Assembly: GCA_963576475.1 (NCBI GenBank)
Contig: OY754964.1
Span: forward strand, 8,099,986-8,163,985
Source: Molanna angustata
Taxonomy: Eukaryota; Arthropoda; Insecta; Trichoptera; Molannidae
DNA length: 64,000 bases
Reading direction: 5' to 3'
A model generated the notes under the pieces. It did no database searches. It was not told where the DNA came from and was given only the letters and a program-made list of their open reading frames with translations. Position 1 is the first letter of the stretch; the number at the start of each line of letters is the position of its first letter. Position numbers and translations under genes: made by a program. Positions 23,549 to 33,483 of the stretch are shown piece by piece.

Positions 23549-24014
23549 ATAAGGTCATTTTAAGGTAACCGTCGAAACGATGAATATTTTTTTATTACTT
23601 CAACAGGACATACACTCGTACCTACATACCATACCTAACCAGTGCACCAGTCGCCGGTAACCAGCGACTGGTGTACAGGATCTTATAACAGGGACAGACT
23701 GGGTGGTGAACCTCACTGCTGACCCATGTGCCATTATTTTGCCTCTTGTATTTTCGATAACCCAAATCTTACGTGACATTAAAATTCTTTGACAATATAA
23801 AAAAGTGGAAACACAGCAAAAATCCAATCGATTAAGAGTAGGTTGGTTCTTGATGGAATATAATTTTATAAATTTAAATCTTTTTCACTCTTCACACTTT
23901 TTGCGGACGTAGACTGTTTCATTTTAATAATAATGGTTAATTTTAACTATTTCTAATTTTTTGACTGTAAATTCTTGATGGAATTCCATAGTAAATTATA
24001 TTTAATTACTTATA
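23549..24014. other. No gene; one hairpin
   Basis: Bases 23642-23676 form a stem of 13 bp with one mismatch around CGGTAACCA. The segment to about 23830 is GC-richer and has an open minus frame of about 75 codons that I cannot identify. Confidence 0.4.
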
Positions 24015-24170
24015 TGGGTCGATGGAATAGAGATTAGCATGCTGGGCTAGTAATCTAGTGTTCGCGGGTAAGAATTCGTTCACCTATAGCACAAGTACTA
24101 ATGCTTAATTTAGGCATTGTAGGATGATGTATTTGCACTTGTTTAACAATGACATATTCATTATAAAAAT
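24015..24170 (+). mobile_element. SINE1 copy, degraded
   Basis: TAGAGATTAGCATGCTGGGCTAGTAATCTAG is a worn SINE1 head, then GAATTCGTTCACC and TGTAGGATGATGTA...CACTTGTTTAACAATGACATAT, the SINE1 tail. The B box is lost. Confidence 0.7.
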
Positions 24171-24187
24171 GTATAAATACTCAATTT

Positions 24188-24231
24188 TTAAATTAAACTT
24201 TTGATCCCAATGGATCAAAAGTTTAATTTAA
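24188..24231. repeat. Perfect 20-bp hairpin with 4-nt loop
   Basis: 24188-24207 is the exact reverse complement of 24212-24231, loop CAAT. No T-tract terminator context and no neighbouring gene. It directly follows SINE1. Confidence 0.9.
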
Positions 24232-24964
24232 GATAAAGGGTAACCTAAAAAAATATTAAAAAGTCATTACTTCATGACTTGCACTTTTATCATTGAATAC
24301 AGTAAACGTAAATCTCTCGAATTTACCGTCAAATAAAATTTCTCGATAAGCGTTAAAACAGTCGATGAGATTTTGACAATGTCTCAGTAGGTGTTAGTCC
24401 GCGCCGTATGACCGCGTCTTTACATATGATATCGACTCGATATAGTAGGTATACATAGTTTCGTGCGTGTGTGCTATTCGCGAACATTGTACGGACGATC
24501 AGCTATGGAGAATGTCAGGTCCATAGCAAGAGTGTAATTTGTTAGTACGCTATGTTAGGATATATCATAAAGTACAATTAGGAGTTAGCGTGCGCCGACG
24601 TAGCCGAGGCACAATATCTCGGGAGATATTTAAAGGATTATAGGCCATATCTGTCTTATAGATTGTAACCGATGCTATTTCGAGAAGGAATTATGTGAGC
24701 GCAAATACTAAACCCTCCATATAGAAAAACATGTGAACATATCATCGTGTTATGCTGTATGAAATTTACAATGGGATAGATGTAAGCAACTTGCAAACAG
24801 GATGAAATTTTAAAGTGATGTGAGGTTTATGAAATTTGCATGCGAATGTCATTTTTGATAAAATCAAGGTAGGATAAGTAAAAACATATTTTTTAATGCT
24901 TGCTTCAGTAATGATGGTAAATAAATAACTAGTTCAATAAAATCAGACAGAAATAAGAGCCACA
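24232..24964. other. Unassigned stretch with a GC-richer core
   Basis: 24390-24700 has more CpG than its surroundings (CGCGCCGTATGACCGCG, GTGCGCCGACGTAGCCGAGG) and no long frame. A solo LTR or an unmasked repeat is possible, but no second copy lies in the window. No gene claimed. Confidence 0.35.
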
Positions 24965-25160
24965 ATTTTCAATTTTGACTTGCATCCATCGCCTCATCTA
25001 CATTAATGCATCGTTTTACATGCTCGTCTGCTGTTCAAGCTTCTTATGTTCCCGTCTTTTAGGATTTAATTCGAGCCATCCTCTTGGGCTACTACGGCCT
25101 CTAGCTCTATTCCGGTTGGCTTTGTATATTTTCTTCGAGATTTACTGTGATCTTTTTCTT
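24965..25160 (-). pseudogene. LINE-R C-terminal fragment
   Basis: The minus strand matches reference LINE-R 30538-30715. Shared words include CATCGCCTCATC, CATGCTCGTCTG (VDEA...CMRR region), GGATTTAATTCGAGCCATCC and TTTGTATATTTTCTTCG. It lacks both the tail and everything upstream. Several indels destroy the frame. Confidence 0.7.
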
Positions 25161-25984
25161 ACCCTGTCTTCGAATCATTTCATATCTTTGAATTAAATTT
25201 GATTTCAAGAATAATATAGTTTATTTATTATACTCAACAATTATATAAAAAAAATATTCTTCTAATAAAGTCAAAATATCGTAATATCATACATATTGTA
25301 ATGGATGAAACGTTGGAAAAATTGCCATATGGCAATAATATGTCGGGTGCACTAACGCAGTTGTAGGAAGTATTTTTTATCATAATGGATTTATGTTCAC
25401 TTTTTTATTATTTTATTGAATCAATGAATACGTTTGTTTCTTTGTGTGTACCGCATAAACTAATTTATACTGTTTGTACGGTGTCTATTTTTTTCTCTAT
25501 TTTTGTTTCTATATTTTTATCTGTTTGTAATTCTTTTTAGTATTCTATCACCCAAATAGAATATTGTATAAATAAATAAATCAATAAATGAGAAGAAATT
25601 TGCTGAAGAAATTATATTACTGGATACTTTGTTTGTCGGTGGAATCAAAGGCTAATGAAATATTTTTTATGATCATCCCGCATATTCTGCAAATGGAACG
25701 TCTGTCAATTTTGATTAAAATTAAAAATAAACAGTTTTTATTCCCTTGGGATGAATAGTCAATCATAAGACGTTAAATAGACAAAACCTGTCAAATCCAT
25801 GTCTATTTAGACCGTCAGACTGTCAATCCTACGTTATAAACATTAATTATATTTTTTTATTTATTAACTGTCCGGTAGGCCGACATAAAAAGAAACGCAT
25901 TTCTTACGTATTTATTTTAAATGTCTGCCTTAAGCGATTTTTTATAAATATGTTTACATAATATATTATTACGCCTTTCGGAGA
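25161..25984. other. No gene; one A-rich LINE-like tail
   Basis: AT-rich. 25550-25590 ends ATATTGTATAAATAAATAAATCAATAAATG, resembling other LINE 3' ends here, but no protein motif precedes it. Confidence 0.4.
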
Positions 25985-26610
25985 ATAACTGAATAGTCAA
26001 TACAACTGTGTTGATACTATAAAGTATAATAAGATAACTAAAATAGGAACGTTCTAAAATTGTAGATTTTAGATTTACGGTCTTATTTCAGCGTTATAAA
26101 ATATTAACGAACCAGCGGCAAGGTACGCATCTATAAGACCTGTGTGCGACCTATCCTCACTTATGGCATAGAGGCAAGAGCAGAGCATGCTGAGGACTGC
26201 AGAAATGAGAACTCTACGCGCCATTGCTGGAAGGACCTTGCGTGATCGTATCAGAAACACGGCAATCCGTGAAGTATGTGAGGTCCAAGATGTGGTCAGA
26301 TGGGGGAGACAGCGTCGACGATACTGGTACCAGCATGTGCAGAGGATGAACCAAAAGAGAATTCCACACATAGCTCTGCACCAGGTACCAGATGGACAGC
26401 GTCAACCAGGAAGGCCCCCGAAACGATGGAGAGATAGCTGGAACTCAGCATCTCAGGAGGACCATCCTGTACCAACAGACCCTCGGTCTACACCAAGATG
26501 AAGAAGAAGAAGAAGAAAATATTAACTTGGACTAAATGGAATAGGAACGTACCTATACTGGCCGGAAGGTTGTTAAAAAGTTACTGAATCTGTCGTATTA
26601 TGAATAGTTA
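25985..26610 (+). mobile_element. MITE family E, copy 1, split by a LINE-G
   Basis: CTAAAATAGGAACGTTCTAAAATTG...TTATTTCAGCGTTATAAAATATTAAC and, after the LINE, AACTTGGACTAAATGG...CCGGAAGG...AGTTACTGAATC match the uninterrupted copy at 41464-41608, which has an 11-bp terminal inverted repeat. The left end here is worn. Confidence 0.75.
26109..26515 (+). pseudogene. LINE-G fragment, ORF2 C-terminus with 11-bp target duplication
   Basis: Encodes KTCVRPILTYG*EARAEH-like sequence, then an open frame of about 100 codons: MRTLRAIAGRTLRDRIRN, VVRWGRQRRRYWYQHVQRM and GRPPKRWRDSWN, then a GAAGAAGAAG tail. This is the post-RT C-terminal domain of a LINE ORF2. The fragment is flanked by AAAATATTAAC at 26098-26108 and 26516-26526, and the empty site is visible in MITE E copy 2. 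It is 5' truncated with its C-terminal frame largely intact, so a fairly young insertion. Confidence 0.85.
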
Positions 26611-26995
26611 TGATAATTATGAAATTTTAAGACATTTATTTTTAAATAAAAAAAATCATTTTCCCGCCAAACTGCAAGGGAGTTTTTTGGCAGGGCAGAT
26701 TCTCTCTTTCACATAATTACTTAACTTATTTGAAAAATTAAAGAACAGACACTAAAAGAAAAAGAAAAAAAAAATAATATGTACGTTTACACTGAAACCA
26801 CGATTTAAGAAAGCCGCCTTATTAGCTCTTTCCGATTCCTAAATAATTGGTTTTCTGTGATTATGACGATCTTAATGTTGCGTCTTTCTGATGGTACATT
26901 CCTCTGACAAAGTTCTCAAATATAGTGAATATACCTACTTTTGTAATATGTGTACCTATCTTTATTTTTCTTCTTTCTTTCTTTATCGTGTCCGG
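26611..26995. other. AT-rich stretch, nothing recognised
   Basis: No frame or repeat identified. Confidence 0.35.
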
Positions 26996-27343
26996 CTAAG
27001 CTCTACCACTCCAATAAGCAGTGACTGACATCGCGTTGACATTTGTCATAATCAGATCACCAGGACTACAGACCACTCCCATCAGTGGACACATCAGCAA
27101 GTGGCTGTCATCCTGTGTTGCGCCGCATTCGCATCGGATGTCATCTGATGCAGACAGGTAACCCCACCTCTGCAGGTTTTTTTTACATCTGGTGACGATG
27201 TAAAAAAAAACCTGCAGGCCTGAGTCTATTGAGGGTCTTCCATAGAGCGTATGGTAAATTTGTGTATAAGAATAATTGATTGTAATGCTGTGTTTTAAAA
27301 AAAATATAAAACATAAAATAAAAAAAATAATAATAAAAAACAT
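26996..27343 (-). pseudogene. LINE ORF2 C-terminal zinc-knuckle fragment
   Basis: Minus-strand frame of about 115 codons. The core reads RCKKNLQRWGYL, then CECG, and about seven residues later HLLMCP. This is the CxC...H...C finger found at the C-terminus of several Jockey/R1-group LINE ORF2 proteins, preceded by the usual R.GRC..N..RWG. A near-perfect inverted repeat (27170-27189 / 27197-27217) sits just upstream of the motif and is foreign to the coding sequence. The N-terminal hydrophobic residues of the frame come from AT-rich flank. Confidence 0.65.
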
Positions 27344-28282
27344 TCATGTGGAATTAATAGGAACATTACTCGTAATAGCACTATGTTCGGTTATGCCTCT
27401 AGCTAAATGGAAGGACAAGGAAATGCGTTATTGAATGAGTTATGTACATAGTTTCTTTGATTGTGCGCAGCATCACTTTGCTAAATGAATTCGCATTTGG
27501 TAACGGTCGATCGTCTATTGTCATCATCCCACGTGCTACAACACTATGTTGCAATAGTAACAATATTGCACAGGAGCGACCGAAGGGAATAATTAATAAT
27601 CACTTAATTTGTTTGAATCATTAACTGTTGTTATTAACATTATCAAAATCAAATGCTAGCCACGTAAAACGAAAAAAAAATATTAACTTCCGAATGGAAA
27701 TCTCAACAAGATAAAAGTTAAAAAATGCGAATTAGGAGTCAAAAAATCACTGTGTTTTTAAATACTGATTTTTGTTATTCGTAAACTAAAATTTGTGATT
27801 TTTTAAAATTGTACATAAGACATTGTATCACAGTAAGAAGTAAACTGTTAAGTTGTAAAAATATATCAAATTTTATTACCTTTATTAAAAACAGGCATTC
27901 TAGGTTTATGAGTTGATATGGCCCTAGTCAACTGAGTTTATCGTCCTTTAAAAAAAAAAATCAAACATTGTGGCACAAAAAAAGTAAATATGATTTAAAA
28001 ATGTAAATTAGTTGTGAACAATCAAATAATAGAACAGGTGATGGAATTTATATATCTGTGGGAGTAAGCATCAGCAGAAATAGCAACCTCTATGACGACT
28101 TCCTGAAGCAGGTAACGGAGGCAGCTGCTAATCGGGATGCCAAAGAAGGAGCATTTGGAATAACAAACACATGTATACCTATCGAGAGAAAAGCACACAT
28201 GGAATAGAGACTAGAGCAGACACTGTGAGAACCGAATCCCTAAATTCCATTGAAATCAAATGAAATCATTGAAAAGACGCAA
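27344..28282. other. No gene supported
   Basis: AT-rich. At 28040-28200 a stretch (ATTTATATATCTGTGGGAGTAAGC...GTAACGGAGGCAGCTGC) resembles the FIYLG...AAN region after LINE RT domains but is frame-broken and too short to assign. Confidence 0.35.
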
Positions 28283-28784
28283 TTTAAACAATATTATGAA
28301 ATCAAAGTATATTGACTATACTGTTAATGATACTTTTAATGAAACTACCCAGCCTTAGCCTGTGTTTTTCGAAAAAAGATCAAAATAAGAGTATAGTTAA
28401 AATACTTTGAACTATACTCTTTAAATCAAGAGTATTGAACAATCTTATTTATAAAATTGTTCAATACTCTTGATTTTTCCATTGAAATCTTGTGACGTTA
28501 TTTTGTATTTGCACGTCACTACTTGATTATTTTAATTTTAATTTTTATAAAAATATCTTAAGCAAACGCACCTCGCAATATTCGAAAATATTTCTAATAA
28601 GTTGTAAGGCGAACGCAGCCGTTTCCAAACGGATTAGATAGGCGGATCGATGTATCTATGCCTTCCTTTGCAACTCTGACAGCCGGCACGATGTGTCACA
28701 TAGCGCCAAAGAGCATGGCGAACATAAAAATACCCAGCAAAGACTGGAAATATAAATTAAAAGGAGGCTGGGTAAGTTTCTTTA
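28283..28784. repeat. Family F element with inverted ends and internal hairpins
   Basis: TGAAACTACCCAGCCTTAG (28341) is mirrored by GGAGGCTGGGTAAGTTTC (28764). The preceding TTATGAAATCAAAGTATATTGACTATAC recurs at 38280-38310. Inside are two perfect hairpins: 28388-28398/28410-28420 (11 bp) and 28423-28443/28456-28476 (21 bp). Probably a non-autonomous DNA element. Confidence 0.5.
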
Positions 28785-29711
28785 TTTAGTTTCATCGATC
28801 CTCGTCTATATAAAGTATCTGGCATGAGTCACGTTCGCTAATTTAACTGAATTCTTGCAGGAAATATAACCGCCTCCTTTCTTTTCTTTTCTTTCTTTCC
28901 TTTCATGCTTTCTTTTATGTTCTTCTATGTTAATGAACTTTGCTATTTATACCATTGATGATGGAAAATGGATAATTTTTAATATCATGGTTGGTGCATA
29001 ACTTATATTTGCACATCATGACTTGATAAATGACTGTAAAATACTTGTAAATTGGACTTCTGATCGACGTAAATAATACGATGGTAGTTTTCATCTCAAC
29101 AATTATACCCACTGATTATCTTCAAGAAGATGCAAATTCACAAAACTGATTCATTTCTAATTGATTATAAAAAAATTATGAAATATTGATATTATTTGAA
29201 AATTTAGATTCAATCTGTTTAATTATGTCATGTTTAATGTTTCTTTTTTTATTATACATCGCATGGTTTAAAAAAATATTTGAAAACTTGTAAATTATAA
29301 TTTAAGGATTAATTTGTTTTATCAAAATGTCAAATATTTAGATTAGTTCAGGTAGCGTAGATAATTGCATCATGTTTATAACACTCCTTGCCAACCATGA
29401 TATCAATAAATTGTGATTTCTTTTGTATTTATGCGTTTCTCTCATCACTTAGTCTTCCCCACAATCATATCTGACTCAGCTTTTTCATGTTTTCATTACT
29501 GTTTTATTGAATAGAAAATTCTTATTCAATACTTAAATATATTTTTTTTGTGTCTTAATCAATAAACAACACGCTCTGAGATACTGAGATATTTGCATTA
29601 TTTTTATATGAGTCTCATTGCAATGTCGCTGACTGCTGGTGGTAAGGTTTTATGGTGAGTATAATTTTAGCTTCTCTGTTTTTTTCTCATAAACCACAAT
29701 ACCTCGTAATC
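28785..29711. other. No gene; left flank of the Copia element
   Basis: Mostly AT-rich, with a CTTT-rich run at 28877-28910. No open frame of note. A 5-bp target duplication for the Copia element is not evident at the 29707/38270 boundaries. Confidence 0.4.
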
Positions 29712-29870
29712 TGTTGGGATTTTATAATGAAAAACACATTATTTTCTAGTAATATTATATTCAGATATATTCTTGTAGTAGAAAAAAGCAAGAGATAAAA
29801 CAAAAGCAAGTCACTATGCAAAAAACACATATATGTCAGATTTAAATGGTGTTCTATTTTATTTTTAACA
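29712..29870 (-). repeat. Copia 3' LTR
   Basis: 159 bp beginning TGTTGGGATTTTATAATG and ending TTTTTAACA on the plus strand, so bounded by TG...CA. It matches 38112-38269 with about six or seven differences. On the element strand this is the downstream LTR. Confidence 0.9.
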
Positions 29871-29884
29871 CTCCTCCTCACCAA
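29871..29884 (-). promoter_or_regulatory. Copia polypurine tract
   Basis: On the element strand GGTGAGGAGGAG lies directly against the LTR start, the expected position and composition of the plus-strand primer for reverse transcription. It overlaps nothing else and follows the last stop codon. Confidence 0.7.
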
Positions 29885-30459
29885 CTAATCTGATAGTCCC
29901 AGCTCCATCCGCAGTCGAGATAGCCTGGGCCCTGTCAGAGCTTATGTTAATATATCTGCTACCATATTTTCAGTTGACACATAGTCGACATTCAAGATCC
30001 CATCTTTAATGCATTCTCTAATATAATGCATCTTCAGGTCAATATGCTTCGTTTTTGAACTTACAACTGGGTTCTGACTTATTTTTAATGCTGCCTGGTT
30101 GTCATTAAATATTGTTACTTTTTGTTGATATATGCCTAGGTCATTAAATAAGGCTTTTAAATGTACAGCTTCTTTTGCAGCTTCTGTTAATGCGGCATAC
30201 TCTGCTTCTGCTGTTGATAGAGCAACGCTTCTTTGTTTCTTCGATGCCCAACTTATTGAGGCTCCTGCATACTTAAAACAGTATCCTGTGAAAGATTTGC
30301 GATCCAACTTGCATGCTCCCCATCTGCCATGCCATGCAATTCCATCTCTGTATTTTTGAATATCAGCCCAATATTTTTTGTTCCCTTTAAGTACCTGAGT
30401 ACTCGTTTTGCACTTTTAAAATCCTCCTCACTATAGTAATCATTAAACTGTGATAGATA
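29885..30459 (-). pseudogene. Copia pol, end of RT and RNase H
   Basis: Continues the reading frame broken by the LINE. YLSQFNDYY...RVLRYLKGT leads to RNase H with ALSTAEAEYAAL and FNDNQAALKI, which carry the acidic residues expected of Copia RNase H. Then KHIDLKMHYIRE...VADILT. A one-base shift near 30307 separates ADGEHASW from DRKSFTGYC. A TAA at 29942-29944 interrupts the frame shortly before a natural-looking stop (29885-29887). RNase H would degrade the RNA strand during reverse transcription; this copy is inactive. Confidence 0.88.
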
Positions 30460-30480
30460 TACATACATACATACATACCA

Positions 30481-30916
30481 TCACGCCATGTCCCTCACGG
30501 GGTAGGCAGAGAGAACCGAACGCCACATTTTTCTATCTTGACACACATTCATCGCCTCATCAACATTCATACATCGTCTTATACATCTTCGTCTGTTGTT
30601 CATGCTTCTTACATTTCCATCTTTCAAAATATCGTTTACATGGTCGTGCCATCCTTTTCTTGGGCGCCCGCGACCTCTTATTCCGTTCCTGTCAGCTTTG
30701 TATATTTTCTTCGTCAGGCGTTCTTCGTTCATTCTCCCCAAGTGGCCAAACCATCTCAATGTGTTAACTTTCATTCTGTTAATTACATCTTTCTTTATCT
30801 TACATTCTTTCCTTGTATCTACATTCCGAACTCTATCATACATCGTTCTGTTACAAATTCTTCTAAGCGATCTCATTTCAACTGTATTTATTCTGCTTTC
30901 GTGCGACGTCTGCCAT
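30481..30916 (-). pseudogene. LINE-R ORF2 C-terminal domain
   Basis: Reads HESRIN...VEMRSLRRICNRTMYDRVRN, then MKVNTLRWFGHLGRMNEERL, GRGRPRKGWHDHVNDI and VDEAMNVCQDRKMWR...SAYPVRDMA, ending at TGA (30481-30483), which lies inside the tail sequence. The basic GRGRPRKGW block is the signature used here to recognise fragments of this family. It is separated from the RT part by a TAG at 30919-30921, where related fragments (56300, 61170) have TGG for tryptophan. The frame is otherwise open. Confidence 0.88.
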
Positions 30917-30918
30917 GT

Positions 30919-31410
30919 CTAGGTCTCACTTGCATACGTCAGGGTTGGCACTACGATTGCGTTATGAATGGCAACTTTAGCGTCTCTTGATATGTTACGA
31001 TCATTCATAACTGGTGTAAGTGCTCCATTCACTCTGTTTCCTGCCATAACTCTTATTTCAATATCCTTATCAGGCCGTCCATTCCGTTGGAACATACTAC
31101 CCAGATAGACATACTCGTCGACTTGTTCAAGCCATTCATTCTCTACTTTTATTTGACACACTGTTCTGCTTTCACTCTTTTCAAAGACCATTACCTTTGA
31201 TTTGCTGGCATTCATTTTAAGTCCGTTTTCTATGCATCCTTCATATACCATACTTACAAGATACTGTAACTCTTCCATACTTTCTGCTAACAATACTTTG
31301 TCGTCTGCATACATCAGATCACGTACTGTTACAGTACTCAGTTTCAGACCCTTACTTTCATACTTAAGGGCTCTTATGCAGAAATCGATGTAGAGATTAA
31401 AGAGCCAAGG
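30919..31410 (-). pseudogene. LINE-R ORF2, reverse transcriptase palm and thumb
   Basis: PWLFNLYIDFCIRAL, then LMYADDKVLLAES with the catalytic YADD motif, then LKMNASKSKVMVFEKS, EYVYLGSMF and TPVMNDRNISRDAKV...TYASET. The frame starts after a one-base loss near 31405 relative to the upstream RT segment and stops at TAG (30919). This is the enzyme core that copies the element RNA at the nicked target. Catalytic residues are present, but the protein is cut at both ends. Confidence 0.88.
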
Positions 31411-32280
31411 GCCAACACGCACCCCTGTCTAACGCCATTATTTATAGAGAACCAAGTTGTTGTTGTGTCGTTAACACGAACACATGCTTTGCTGTTCTCA
31501 TATAATGAAGCGATTGCACGTATCAGCTTACTCTTCACTCCGTACATCGATAGTATATTCCATAGTTTTTCTCTTACAACTTTATCATAGGCCTTTTCAA
31601 GGTATATAAAGGCGCAGAAAAGTTTTTGGTTTTTACCCAAAACCTTTTCTGTGACCATGCGTAAAGAAAAAATTTGGTCTATACATCCTCTGCCGCCAAC
31701 AAAAGCCCCTTGAGCATCCCAAATCTTGCTCTCTGTAACCTTTCGTACTCTTTGATCCAGGATCCTTGCATACATCTTACCAACTGAGCTTAGCAAACTT
31801 ATGGCTCTATAGTTTTTGCAGTCGAGCTTCGATCCTTTACCTTTATACAAAGGTACCACGACTGCATTTCTCCAGTCTGAGGGAGTGTGTCCTTCTTCCC
31901 AACATTTGTTGAAAAGAGAGAGACACCACTCCAACGTCTGTTCGCCGCCATATTTTATAAGTTCAGCTGATACACTGTCATACCCGGCAGCTTTCCCCGC
32001 TTTCGCGTGTTTTACTGCTTCAAACACTTCTTGCGTTATTTCATCCTTATCATCTTCACTTACTTGCCATGTTCTCTGACTCACGTCCCCTCTTACTCCG
32101 CTATCATACAGTTCCTCAAAATATTCTTTCCATCGCTCTTTCACGCCATCTTCGTCCATAATTATTTTTCCATCTTTATCATTTATTCCTTTCGAAGCTT
32201 TCACAGTTCCATTTTTTCTTTTCGCTACGCCTTTCCAGAACATTTTCATGTTTCCAGGAAAGTCGCTGGCTATTTTCAGG
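31411..32280 (-). pseudogene. LINE-R ORF2, reverse transcriptase fingers
   Basis: Open for about 280 codons: ERWKEYFEELY, LIKYGGEQTLEWC, DWRNAVVVPLYKGKGSKLDC, NYRAISLLSSVGKMYARIL, GAFVGGRGCIDQIF and the N of the palm (FIYLEKAYDKV, where an aspartate is expected near the L), ending NNGVRQGC. It is frameshifted relative to the endonuclease part by a 22-bp tandem duplication at 32285-32324, and to the YADD part by a one-base loss. Confidence 0.85.
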
Positions 32281-33483
32281 CTTTCTTTGACTACTTTCTT
32301 GCGTGTCTTTGACTACTTTCTTGCATACTTTATAATTCTCTTTTGCTCTTTCTTCATTATTCGATCCTTTCGCGGCTAATAATGCCATCCATGCTTTCTT
32401 CTTTTCACCCACAACTATCTTAACACTCTCATTCCACCAAGCATCGCCTTTCTTTCCACCTCTTTTAGCAATACCACAGATCTTCTTCGATGTCTTACAC
32501 ACGGTCTCTTTCAGCGTCGTCCATGCTTCCTCAATATTTCTTCTACTGTGTATTGCTTTAAAGAGTTCGTTTCCGGTCTCTTTTGCATACTGATTTCTTA
32601 CACTCTCATCTTGCAGCCTTTCTACCTTGGTTCGCATCGGTGGATCACTTCGGTGTGTTTTAGAGCGCCACCCGGTGAACAAATCAATTCTTGATATTAA
32701 CAAGTAGTGGTCTGTCTCCAGTTCCGCGCCCCTATACACTCTAGTATCCACTGTCGCTTTCCTTAGTGTGGCGTCAACACATACATAGTCAATTATCGAC
32801 CTTTCATTCCCTCTTTCCCATGTAAACTGGTGAATTCTTTTGTGGCTGAATACTGAGTTCGCCACAAACAGATTCCCTTCCGTGCATACTTCCAATAGTC
32901 TTTTACCATTGTCATTCACTCTAATATCGCCGTGAGGTCCAAGGACTGACTCAAAATCTTTCCTACGGACACCCACCCATCCATTTAGATCTCCAGTCAG
33001 AATCAATCTTTCATTATCCTTTTTTTCGTTCATTATCTCGGTCACACTGTTCCAGAAATCATCCTTTTCACTCTCACTATCTGAGTTTCCGGGCGCATAT
33101 CCTATTATTAGGAATACGCTTGTAATCCCGATCTTCAGCCTTACCCACATGAGTCTAGAGTTTTTTAGCTAGAGTTTGTACTCTTTCATAAATTTCCCCA
33201 TTCGTTTCGCTAGAATCACACCAACTCCTTTGCATGCAAATTCGTCACTTTTCACTCCCGACCATAGTTCTATCATACCATCATTCCTAACGTTCATCCC
33301 TCTACCTTTCTTTTTTGTTTCACTTACACACAATACATCTATTTCTTTACCTTTTATTACGTCGCACAATTCATTCATCTTTCTATCCATTCCTCCTCTT
33401 ATATTCCAGACTCCCAATCTGCACTCGGCTCTCCTCTTTTCGCCTACCCCCTGGACCGTAACATGACGAGTGGCGGGCTTCAT
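32281..33483 (-). pseudogene. LINE-R ORF2, AP-type endonuclease
   Basis: Probable start ATG at 33481-33483. CRLGVWNIRGGMDRKMNEL, IDVLCVSETKKKG, GVGVILAKR, LTGDLNGWVG, IDYVCVDATL and ETDHYLLISRI correspond in order to the conserved blocks of AP-like endonucleases (metal-binding E, GDxN, terminal DH). A TAG at 33169-33171 breaks the frame after about 104 codons and the same frame then continues. A linker rich in Lys/Glu follows to about 32290. This enzyme would nick target DNA; the copy is dead. Confidence 0.88.

Noticed and set aside
24202..24240. Rho-independent terminator
   Set aside because: The hairpin lacks a GC-rich stem and T-run, and this is not bacterial DNA.
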